DNA of 40,000 nucleotides, from positions 1 through 40,000 of the forward strand of contig CAIIXF020000053.1 of the NCBI GenBank assembly GCA_903813345.2, given 5' to 3'. The notes under the pieces were generated by a model. The model was not told where the DNA came from, did not search any database, and saw only the letters and a program-made list of their open reading frames with translations. Both the position numbers and the translations under genes were made by a program. This DNA is from Owenia fusiformis (taxonomy: Eukaryota; Annelida; Polychaeta; Sabellida; Oweniidae). Position 1 is the first letter of the stretch. Each line of letters starts with the position of its first letter. Positions 31,936 to 40,000 of this stretch are shown here, piece after piece.

Positions 31936-32162
31936 ATCTTCTTTGAAAAATGCTTTCTTCTTATTACTTGTATTTTATTGTGATGCATGTTATGCTTTGT
32001 CATTTTTTTGTTTCCATATAACCTGACTGTTAATTTAATAAATGCTATATTGTATGTTAAACATGGAACTTATACACCCCTCGGGGTGTCTTTTCATGTC
32101 AACGTAAAACACTGTATTTGAAACATTTGAAATAAAGTGAATTGAATTGAAAAAAAAAAAAA
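31936..32162 (+). other. LINE C 3' UTR and A-tail
   Basis: It contains CACCCCTCGGGGTGTC, a small hairpin at about 32077, then AAATAAAG near 32131, GAATTGAATTG and an A-run. A CR1-like RT probably recognises such a 3' hairpin, but this is inferred from the family. A similar CCCCTTAGGGTGTC is seen on the minus strand near 39120. Confidence 0.7.
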
Positions 32163-32420
32163 TTACAATATTGTGAGACCTAAACATGTTGTGTTTATGT
32201 CGTTTTTTTTCCAATGAGGTTCGGAAAGATGTTTCATTTCACTCTGGAAACATGATACCAAAAACAAAACAAGTGTTTGATGTGTTTTCTAAAACAATAT
32301 ATATGTGTGAAATTCTTAGATTTTTTATGACTGATTTAAGAGAAACGTGTGTTCAAAAAGTTCTCCATATCGATACCACTCCTTTCGAAATTTTAACCAT
32401 TTTCGACGTTTAGAATGCCA
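32163..32420. repeat. Right arm of the diverged long inverted repeat
   Basis: This is the partner of 25880-26205, beginning directly after the LINE C A-tail. The sequence continues to 32611 with AGGTCAA/TCAAATCT motifs also seen near 25830, before the Harbinger element starts. The open frame at 32186-32413 lies within this arm and has no recognisable domain. Confidence 0.55.
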
Positions 32421-32614
32421 TTTAAGGTCAACTTCAAATCTAAAGTCAGACATAAACTTCTGAAAAATTGAAGATGATTTAAAAAGTTTGGTCAATTATA
32501 AGCCAAATCAAAATAAATTGACACTTTTGACCTTAAGAAGGCAACTGAAGGTCAACTTTCAAATCTAAAGTCAGATTTGAACTAGATGAATTTGAACACA
32601 AAAATGAAGCCTTA

Positions 32615-32637
32615 AGGCCCCCTCACATATGAACGAA
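32615..32637. repeat. Harbinger left TIR
   Basis: Matches the right TIR at 22 of 23 positions. It lies immediately after the TTA at 32612-32614. Confidence 0.93.
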
Positions 32638-32849
32638 TCCACCAAACGCAGCCTGACGCATGTGGTAAATTAGTCATTTCTGGCGAATATTGAGCGAAAA
32701 TGTTTAAAAATATGTTACATAATAGAAAACATAACGAATAGTAATGTAAGGTAACTATTTGTTGCGAATGTTTTACGAAGTGTGACGAATTACTACTTTT
32801 CTTCGCTAAGATGCGTTGCGTCTCGCAAACAACCTTTGACATCCCCTTC

Positions 32850-33035
32850 AGCGAGTAATAAGGCATACATCCGAAATAAAGCGTAATTATGCGCATTCTT
32901 CCGAATCTGAACAAAGCCTTACGAAAAGCAGGAGGCGTCAGCGATTCCCGTCAGCGATTAACAACGCATACATGCGAACCATAGCGCAATTGTGCGCATG
33001 CTTCCGAATCTAAACGAACCTTTGCGAAAAGTGTA
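32850..33035. repeat. Subterminal tandem duplication, ~103-bp period
   Basis: CAGCGAGTAATAAGGCATAC near 32849 recurs as CAGCGATTAACAACGCATAC near 32952. Both continue with GCGTAATTATGCGCA / GCGCAATTGTGCGCA, CTTCCGAATCT and ACGAAAAG. The inner GCGCAATTGTGCGC is a perfect 14-bp palindrome. Repeated subterminal motifs of this kind often serve as transposase binding sites (inference). Confidence 0.75.
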
Positions 33036-33564
33036 AGGGTCAATTTACTTATTTTTATTTTGTAAATTTTGTTGTTTACATCTAAATTTTTTGTTGTAAA
33101 CATATTTTCTAAATAAAGTTTATTCTCTTAGTATAATCATTTGTCTTGTTAAAAGCCAGATTAAGTATTCGTAATGTTGGTCATGTTTTCGAAAGGAATA
33201 TTCAAAAACGTTGTTGCTGATTTGGATGTACATTTTTGCAACACCGAAACAACATTTTCCCCAAGGCATACCTCAATTTTATTAAACGTTTTTCATTATC
33301 AACTTCAACACAATTTTAATGTTTATCACCACTTTCCAAAAGTGTTGATATATTATTATAGCCTCCCAATTTTAGTATTGTTGGCTGTGGCCATTTTGTG
33401 GTCGGTCATCGGTGTTCGGCCAATTCTTACAGCTTTGTAATAACTTGTAATTGGTGTAACTTTGTAATTAGTGTTTAGATTGACTTAAGATAAATTTCTG
33501 TCATCAACTTCTCAATTAGTTCAAGCCTTTTTTTGGCAATATGTTCTGTTGCCGTGCCAATATA

Positions 33565-34025
33565 CGGGGTGACACAAAAAATGCCACCCACTTATTCTGG
33601 AATAACTTTGTCAATAACGACGGAATCTTCGTAATTTTTTATCAAAGATTGATGTACTTGAATTGCATCAAATACAATTTTCTGAAATTGAGATTTCTTT
33701 CTTAGCCATTATTTGTGTCATTTCTGTATTGTTTTCACATATTTTATCATTTAACTGTCATATCTACCCATTTCCTTCATAATTTGTGCTATATTTGAGG
33801 AACTGACTCACTTTTTAAGTAAATTTAAAAAAAAGAAAGATTTCTAAATTACATTTTTGAACGATTTTGTGTCAGAGCATGCCTCCGCGGAAAATGTGAT
33901 ATCTCTTTATTCTTAGTTATTGATGCAATGCAAGCATACTAATCTTTCTTCCATTGAACACTCTATCTACACATAAAAGAAAGTCATTCTGAAATAAGTG
34001 GGTGGCATTTTTTGGTGTCACCCTG
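33565..34025. mobile_element. 461-bp Tc1/mariner-type MITE nested in Harbinger
   Basis: The left end CGGGGTGACACAAAAAATGC and the right end (reverse complement CAGGGTGACACCAAAAAATG) match over about 45 bases, including GCCACCCACTTATT. TA flanks both sides (33563-33564, 34026-34027). There is no ORF. The TA duplication and CAGGGTG-type tips fit Tc1/mariner. It inserted after the Harbinger copy did. Confidence 0.88.
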
Positions 34026-34523
34026 TATTTAATATGGCTCTTCTGACATTTCTAACATAGTCTACCTTAATTAAGAGGTCGTAGTCAACACAGATTTGAA
34101 ATTCATACAGTGATCATCCATTGGGAATGTTATTAACACGTACAATTGGTTACCATGCCAAGCAATTATTGTAATTACTTCAGTTTGAATGAAATATCCC
34201 TATGTTTTATGGTTTTGGGTCGTACTATTTGATATTAGAATGGAAGGGGAGGGGTGTGGGACACTGTTTCTTTTGACGCTTGAATTTCATTTGGGATAGT
34301 TGGGGTTTGTTTTTAATGACAATATTCGCTTAAAGATTTTGTTTCTCTTGTGTTTTCTGATCATGTTTGGTATTTTCCCTTTGATATTATATCAATACAT
34401 TTCTTATTATTCGACTCGTAAAACAAAAATACGTTTAAACTAGTTTTTACAATTTATGTCAGGCAAATTACACTTAATTTCAAGTTGACACAGTGCTTTA
34501 GATTATTTCTCAAAGTCCAACCT

Positions 34524-36174
34524 TTAATTTGGCACGATCCTGTCTTGCCATGGTACACTTCCTGCTGGAGAGTTGACCCAGTGCTTCAGAGTATTTCTCA
34601 CAATCTTCCCCTTTTTGTTTGCTGTGTTGTGGCCTCTGATATTGACAGCCCTGGCATCTTCCAAGTTGCGATCTCTCCTCCGTTCCCCAGGAACCATGTC
34701 GCCTCTTCTGTCCTCTTGGTCAATCAGTGCATTTTGCATTATAGGGTATCTCATTCTCATCAAGTTGTGGAGAATGCAGCATGTCTTGACTATCAGCCTC
34801 GCTGTGGATGGCTTATGGTTCATCGTTGAGAGGAGTACCTGAAATGTTATTATGCGTTAAATTGAATTAATTTGAAAATACGGATTAATAGTTAAACTGT
34901 TATAGGTCGAATGTGGAACTCAGTTGGTTCCAATTTATGCGCATCTTTCAAATTATTTATCAAACAAAACATACTATTTTCATGTCTCAATTAGCGGAAG
35001 TTCGAATGAAGTCTCATTTACTCGAAGTCGAATAAACGTATCTAGATAGTCCCAGGAACTTGGAGTTTAACTGTTTGTTTCGCCGACAAATATTATAAAT
35101 TACAATGTACCTGGAATCGGTTGGCCAAAATTCCAAAGGCGTTTTCTGAAACCCTCCTAGCCCTCGATAACCGGTAATTTAGAATTCTTTCCTCTCTAGT
35201 GAGGGTTCTATGTCCATAGGGCTTCTGTATGTGATCACTGAGGCTGAATGCGTCATCCCCTACCAAGAAAAAAGGCATATCGTTGGGAAATGGCTGTTGG
35301 TGTGGAAATGCGATCGAACCATCCTGCACCATCTCGAAGAATTCCGATGCATTATAGATCCTGGCATATCCATAACCATATCCTGAAATTATACATGAGT
35401 AAGAGGATAAAATACTGTCAGTATCCATTGCAAATATAGCTATAATTGTATTAAATCTATATAATTATAACATTAATGCAGTAACGTATGTAGAGCTTAC
35501 TCACCACCCAGATCACACCACACGAACTTGTAGTCTGAGTCGACAATTCCAAGTAAGATGATGCTGTAGGAACCCTTATAATTATAATATAAGGAACCAG
35601 AGCTATTAGGCTTTCTGATGGCTATGTGTTTGCCATCAATTGCAGCAACACAATTTGGAAAGTTCCACTTCTCGAGGAAACCATCAGCCAATTGTTTCCA
35701 TTCTTCAGGTGTGGAGGGGGCTGTCATGACCTCATCAACATATTCGTCACATATAGCTTGACAGACTTCTCTTACCACTACAGAGAGGGTATTCTCAGCA
35801 ACCCGTCAGGAGTACTGAATGTCAGAGTACTTGACACCAGAAACCAGGTGGCGAATAGTGGCAGCTAGTTTGAGGCCTGGACCTAAAGGCTCTCTGTACC
35901 AGCTATGTTGTTTCCATAGCCGAGGACGGACCCTCTCAAAGATTTCGTCATACATTTCTGTTAGCACACAGAGGAACTTTTTGAATGTTCTGGGGTCCTC
36001 TCTTCTCAGCTCCACCATGAGCTGATCATATATGCCGAATTGGCGCCGTCTCTCTGGATTCAACCATTGTCTACTCCAGATGCCACGTCCTCTGACTCCC
36101 CTTCTCCGCCTAAAACGGCCTCTGATGAACTCATGAATGTTAAGTTGCTGCGTTAAAACTTCTTGCTGGGCCAT
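34524..36174 (-). pseudogene. Harbinger transposase (HARBI1-like DDE nuclease), three exons, one nonsense codon
   Basis: Inferred exons are 36174-35505, 35382-35111 and 34838-34524, with introns GTGAGT...TTTCAG (122 bp) and GTACAT...TTTCAG (272 bp). The frames join to 418 codons plus stop. The start is the ATG at 36174 (MAQQEVLTQQ). The N-terminal helical region has an RGRFRRRRGVRGRG basic run. The DDE catalytic domain shows AAIDGKHIAI (first Asp), LVGDDAFSL (second Asp) and RRVSENAFGIL (Glu), then a C-terminal CCILHNLMR motif, all HARBI1 landmarks. A TGA at 35808-35806 interrupts the frame where an aromatic residue would be expected, so this copy probably makes no active nuclease. It would cut at the TIRs and insert at TWA sites. 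+ strand ORFs at 34485-34842 are antisense shadows. Confidence 0.9.
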
Positions 36175-36636
36175 AGCAGCCACATACTACAGCCTCAGTC
36201 GATCTGTGTCTTCCATGACAAAAGAATTATTTGATTTAATTTGGTATTCTCTCAATTATTCAGCTTAACGTAGATCCAATTCGTAAGTATTCGTTCCACT
36301 GCGTACAAGGTTGCAAACTGCCGCAATGGTTCGTAATGGGATCGTCGTCAGTCGCTTGATATGCAAATTATGGGGATACGACCTTATCCCCAGCGACCTG
36401 TAACGTCACTTGACGAAGCCAATGCGAAGGTTAACCGATCGTTAACGCATTGAAACGAAACAATTTTTTGAACATGTTCAAAATTTTCCGACGAAAAAGA
36501 CTAATTTCAACCGAGGTAAACGCTGACAAACGCATCTATACGAACACTGCGACGTACTGTCACGAACTCGTACTAATGAGAACGAATTTGACTAATTTCC
36601 TATTCGCCACTATACGCAAGTTGACGTAAAGGGGTT

Positions 36637-36659
36637 TTCGTTCATATGTGAGGGGGGCT
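36637..36659. repeat. Harbinger right TIR
   Basis: Inverted copy of 32615-32637, followed by TTA (36660-36662). Confidence 0.93.
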
Positions 36660-36662
36660 TTA

Positions 36663-38099
36663 TTCATTAAGCCAGCGTAAATATTTCCATTTACGTCCAG
36701 GTAACTCAATTGTGCGTATGACGTAAAAACATCCCTCCCTCGCAATCATACACGTACGCGGATTGAAGATAAGCGTTTAACTTTTCGCGAGGACTTACAC
36801 AATCAAGATAATAACTATATACACTCATATCATGTCCCATTTTTTGACCACGTGCATGTACGTATTCGAATATGATTGCATCGTTCATACACGCGTAATT
36901 TGACGCGTTCCTCGTTGTCACGGTTGCGTCTTTATGTTTCCCTATGTAAAAGCTTACTGTTATGTATTCCATTTTATTTTCACCACATTCCCCGGCAAAA
37001 TTATGCCTGATAAAAAAGACGAGTAAACTTTACATCTTCGGAAAATAAAGCGCTCATAAATAAAATTGAACTTGAACAAGATGTTATTAATAATAAACAA
37101 TGGCAATGGTATTTCCAAAAAGAACTATACCTCGTACAATTGATTTTCACAAAATTACTATTTGACAAGTTGAGTAATATTAAGGCGTCAAAATACCGAA
37201 ACAAAACAATATGCAATATAAGGCGCAAATCGACTTTTAACGTCAGAAACGACAAGCGTTACATTTTGTAAAAGTTTTGTCAACCTTTAAAATAAAATGC
37301 TTTATCCTAATTCGATCCTGGTACAATTCACAGAGCAACAAGATCTCGAGGACAATATTTCTAAAATGTTTTTTGAATCTGAATTGTCCCCAGGTCCGTG
37401 CATGTCATATATTGTTTTGGCAATACCTGAATTAATGGGGGAAGGGCACAACTCGCCCGTGTTTGGGAACTTATGTCCATACTAATTCGCTGTATCAACT
37501 CCAAAATTAAATGCCTCATTAATCTAAACCTCGAAGGAAACTTCATATCGTCAAAGATTTCGAGGATGCGCACATCTACCACCAACGCCATCTTGGCTTA
37601 TAGTACGTTCTTTCTATTACGAATGATGGCGCACTGGTATTTGAAAAAGATTTACATTGAACGTGTATGACTAAAAATTAATGACCCTACAGGTATCTAT
37701 TTGACTACCTAGATACTTAAATATGTCAAGCAAATGACAAATAATTTTAGCATTATACACATTACGACTAATACTAAAAAATGTCGTTGTAATTGGATAC
37801 TGAACGTATGAATAAACAATGTTTTTAAGGCTGGACGTAAAGTTAGACGCGTACGGTGAAAATACTCGATACAAATATTTTTAAAGATCCACATGACTTA
37901 ACGTTCATCGTAAAGTTACGTTTGCTTTATGAATATCAAAATAAGTTTCCAAGAGTTCACGTTCGCGATGTGAGAATCGTGGTTCGAGTGCAAGGAAAGT
38001 TCGCATGGTCAGAACTGATGTTCGCTTTAGTGATAGTCAAGAAGGCCTATATATACCTTGTGTAATGTATATGACCTAATATAATTATATTTTTCTTTA
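36663..38099. other. Single-copy-looking DNA, probably intronic or intergenic
   Basis: AT-rich with many ACGTAA/TTACGT-type words and no transposon ends recognised. Several 60-90 codon open frames occur on both strands without recognisable domains. It directly precedes a splice acceptor at 38100-38101, so part of it may be intron of the gene to the right. Confidence 0.4.
37427..37591 (-). CDS. Possible first coding exon, unknown product
   Basis: A minus-strand ATG in good context (CCAAGATGGCG) opens 55 codons (MALVVDVRILEIFDD...) ending CAG followed by GTATTG, a plausible donor. No partner exon or homology was recognised, and the overlapping + strand frame at 37297-37485 is equally short. 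Treat it as a candidate only. Confidence 0.2.
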
Positions 38100-38101
38100 A
38101 G

Positions 38102-38428
38102 TGTTAGGGTGTGGAAGTTTACGTGTTTCTGGTTTGCCCGAGGATTCTGGTATGAACGGTGACTATGAAATTAATGGCGACCCCAATGCACTATTACCAC
38201 GGTACACGAAAGAGGGTAATGCAGAGTACAACATGTATTTTGTTCAGAATTCCAGAACACAAGGCAGATGGGTAATCGCTACTAAGTTTCATTCGACCCT
38301 TTATGATGCTCGTTCGAATATTGTCCCTTTTGGCTCTAATCAAATTGATCCATCTGGAACCAGCTGGGAATATAAGGAAGGATCTACAAGGATGACGCAG
38401 AAAAATTCAAAGTGGGTTTGTCTCGATG
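38102..38428 (+). CDS. Phase 1-1 exon of a probable host gene, ~109-residue module
   Basis: TTTTTCTTTAAG precedes the exon and GTATGT follows it. The exon is 327 nt with the same phase (one base of a split codon) at both ends. It encodes a compact module beginning GCGSLRVSGLPEDSG, then NGDYEING, an aromatic-rich centre (EYNMYFV, RWVIATKF), DARSNIVPF, SWEYKEG and KWVCLDG. A Cys at each end suggests a disulfide. Symmetric 1-1 exons with terminal cysteines are typical of shuffled extracellular domains. The VSGL...NG.Y...W.I layout resembles an unnamed repeat in secreted invertebrate proteins, but no family name can be given. Neighbouring exons are not visible here. Confidence 0.65.
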
Positions 38429-38434
38429 GTATGT

Positions 38435-39009
38435 ATATTTAGTTTTTTGGTTCTTTCATTTAAATAACCATTAAACATTGTCAGAGCTTAAACAATGCAT
38501 AAATGATTATTTACAAAGTAAATACTAATAGCATAGCGACATCTTTATTATCTTACTATAACCGACTCTAAGCGCATTCGTATTTTAATTCGATTTACAC
38601 TTAGTAATAGTTGAGTAAAGCTATTATTGGCCAAAAACACTTTGTTTAGAAGCAAAATGTCATTTTAAATGATTTGTATTTAAGTTTACAAAGCATATCG
38701 GTAAAATAGGGGGAATGTTAACAATAGTAAAAATATTTGCAAAATTAAAAATGATTTGAACAACTAATATTGAAAATGCATTCGTATTCAATTTTGCCAA
38801 AGTCTTCTGTAAATGAGATTAATTGATAATCTATATTGGGTTGACATGATGAGTCTGGGACTACGTAGAATAATCGTTTTATAGTCGTGGTTATTTACGT
38901 TTCGGGGAGCTTTTACGATTGACATAGTACTCGTACTTATGATGAAGCTCTTTCGAATATACATTAGGCAACGTTCAAAATTACATTTTCAGAAAAATCG
39001 TTTTCATTT
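38435..39009. other. Probable intron sequence, nothing recognised
   Basis: AT-rich with no long open frames and no terminal repeats. It follows a donor site directly. Confidence 0.45.
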
Positions 39010-39560
39010 TTAGTCAATTTTTTCACATATATTTTTATTTATTTATTATATTCTATTTTTTATTTTGTTTTCCTAAATTTCAAATAATACAAGTACAATC
39101 ACAATAGTGGAAGACACCCTAAGGGGCATATTATCCACGTTATATTAAACAAAAAATATTTACAAGTAGCAAAAACTAATACAAGAAATCAGTGCGCATA
39201 AGAATTAAATATCGACACTAAATATTTCACATTAAGTTGGTCTCATCCTCCATCCTCCTCTTCCCACGCTAAAAAGTGATCTTTTTCGCGCCAGTTATCT
39301 CCAGAAAAGTTAGACTTTAAATAAATAATGTTTTTAATTGTTGAGCAAGTGTAATTTTAAATTCTTTTTGAAGGTGGAAAGAGTATGAGAATGAGTAATT
39401 TTATGGCCCTGTCTTAGTTATTAGGACAGTCTACAGCAAGCATTTTGGGAAGTCAGAGGGCCACTTGTTAGATACAAGTACTCAAACAAGATATAGCATT
39501 CAGTCTCAAATGATGTGGAGTAGTTAAAATCCAGTTTCAAATGTAAACATCATTTATGTG
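39010..39560 (-). pseudogene. Probable old LINE 3' end
   Basis: Read on the minus strand, about 39480-39330 gives short strings such as a TGP..NYSFS-like block and HLQKEFKITLAQQL, similar in layout to the C-terminal end of LINE C ORF2. An untranslated stretch follows with CCCCTTAGGGTGTC near 39120 (compare CCCCTCGGGGTGTC in LINE C), and then an (AATA)n-like tail near 39050-39025. Stops and shifts are frequent. The assignment rests on the order of these features rather than strong similarity. Confidence 0.4.
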
Positions 39561-39616
39561 ACATTAATCAACATGCAAACATTGATATCGCCCATTGTTT
39601 TTTCTGTCCTAATATT

Positions 39617-39761
39617 AAACAAATACTGGATGATCAGGAGCTGGATATGGCAGAATACCTATTCGAGAAAAAATATTGGGCGAGGCAGCAGCCGAGCCCA
39701 ATACTTTTTCGAGGATAGGTATTCTGGCCATATCCAGCTCCTGATCATCCAGTATTTGTTT
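39617..39761. repeat. 145-bp near-perfect foldback
   Basis: The left arm (39617-39682) and right arm (39692-39761) pair over about 65 bases with one or two small indels and few mismatches. The outermost 34 pairs (AAACAAATACTGGATGATC... to CTGGATATGG) are perfect. The GC-rich loop GAGGCAGCAGCC lies between GGGC and GCCC blocks. It could extrude as a cruciform or be transcribed to a long hairpin RNA. It is probably a small foldback MITE. The + strand open frame at 39558-39788 simply reads through it. Confidence 0.9.
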
Positions 39762-40000
39762 TATTATGCACCTCCCAATCAAAGTTAAGTGGAGTACTTA
39801 CTGGAGTACAGGCTTAAACTGTCGTTTAGTTGACATTATTTTGACATTTATTTTTTTTTTCTTTCAAAACTCAGACGACTTCCGGCCAGTTTATTCGCTA
39901 CACTGGACGAAAATATTTGCCCCGGGAATTTAATTTTTATTTATTCGAGACGTTCTTGCAGAATTATATGTAACTTTTGAATGATAAGGGTAATTGTGAT

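Larger units (their letters stand above)
26206..32162 (+). mobile_element. Nearly full-length LINE (LINE C), CR1/L2-like
   Basis: It has a 5' UTR of about 200 bases, an intact ORF1, a 1.2-kb inter-ORF region with tandem repeats, and a broken ORF2 with endonuclease and RT. The 3' UTR has a CCCCTCGGGG hairpin, AAATAAAG and an A-run ending about 32162. The exact 5' end is unknown and no clear target duplication was seen. Two ORFs and an apurinic-type endonuclease place it in the jockey superfamily, probably near CR1/L2. Confidence 0.85.
32615..36659 (-). mobile_element. Complete PIF/Harbinger DNA transposon, 4045 bp
   Basis: The TIRs are 23 bp with one mismatch (AGGCCCCCTCACATATGAAC on the left), at 32615-32637 and 36637-36659. 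TTA directly repeats at 32612-32614 and 36660-36662, the 3-bp target duplication typical of Harbinger. Weaker inverted similarity continues inward (AAATTAGTCA and CGAATA on both sides). The transposase gene runs on the minus strand. No second (Myb/MADF-type) DNA-binding protein gene, normally paired with Harbinger transposases, could be recognised. Confidence 0.93.

Noticed and set aside
32612-32914. Minus-strand 100-codon frame at the Harbinger left end
   Set aside because: It runs through the TIR and subterminal repeats with no resemblance to Myb/MADF proteins.
33174-33440. 88-codon + strand frame as the missing Harbinger partner protein
   Set aside because: It has no Myb or MADF signature, a hydrophobic C-terminus, and lies in AT-rich sequence.
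34485-34842. + strand frames opposite the Harbinger exon 3 (also 35248-35439, 35626-35868 and 35819-36025)
   Set aside because: They are antisense to coding exons with clear DDE transposase similarity on the minus strand.
37856-38065. 69-codon frame just upstream of the 38102 exon as the preceding exon
   Set aside because: It has no matching donor in frame and no similarity to the exon module, and the sequence has intron character.

Overview
This window is animal genomic DNA, most likely from an invertebrate and perhaps a marine one. It is AT-rich, its genes have GT-AG introns, and almost all of it is repeats and transposons. The lineages seen (jockey/CR1/L2-type LINEs, an intron-bearing PIF/Harbinger element, MITEs, and a tandem array resembling Helitron/pearl-type elements) are common in molluscs and other marine invertebrates. 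The species cannot be fixed from sequence alone. No bacterial features, tRNA, rRNA or CRISPR array were found.

Layout. 1-524: AACGTT-rich diverged tandem repeats, ending in two copies of a unit with a 22-bp perfect palindrome. 525-1894: mostly featureless, apart from a strong hairpin at 1562-1619. 1895-23429: ten head-to-tail units of about 1.4-1.9 kb. Each has a leader carrying a direct repeat of AGGTCA, degenerate core repeats, in most units a pyrimidine microsatellite, TGACTCAGC-type repeats, and a short hairpin ending in CTAG followed by T. Unit 2 has been enlarged by a near-identical 1086-bp tandem amplification and a 305-bp MITE. Unit 7 is split by a 5'-truncated LINE with an uninterrupted reverse transcriptase (RT) frame, and unit 3 is its empty-site paralogue.

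23436-25661: an element with roughly 120-bp inverted ends, carrying a decayed LINE fragment of another lineage. 25.8-32.6 kb: diverged inverted arms flanking a nearly complete LINE. Its ORF1 (379 aa) is intact and carries a C-terminal region resembling the IMPACT/UPF0029 fold. Its ORF2 (endonuclease plus RT) is broken by a stop and several frameshifts. An array with eight copies of a 12-bp core lies between the ORFs. 32615-36659: a complete PIF/Harbinger element with 23-bp terminal inverted repeats (TIRs) and a TTA target duplication. Its three-exon transposase gene on the minus strand is interrupted by one TGA, and a 461-bp Tc1/mariner-type MITE is nested inside it.

36.7-40 kb: the only part that may belong to a host gene. 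It holds a well-bounded phase 1-1 exon at 38102-38428, then a probable old LINE 3' end on the minus strand and a 145-bp near-perfect foldback. Gene action here is essentially transposon biology: LINE proteins for copy-and-paste, a Harbinger DDE nuclease for cut-and-paste, and non-autonomous elements that depend on proteins encoded elsewhere.
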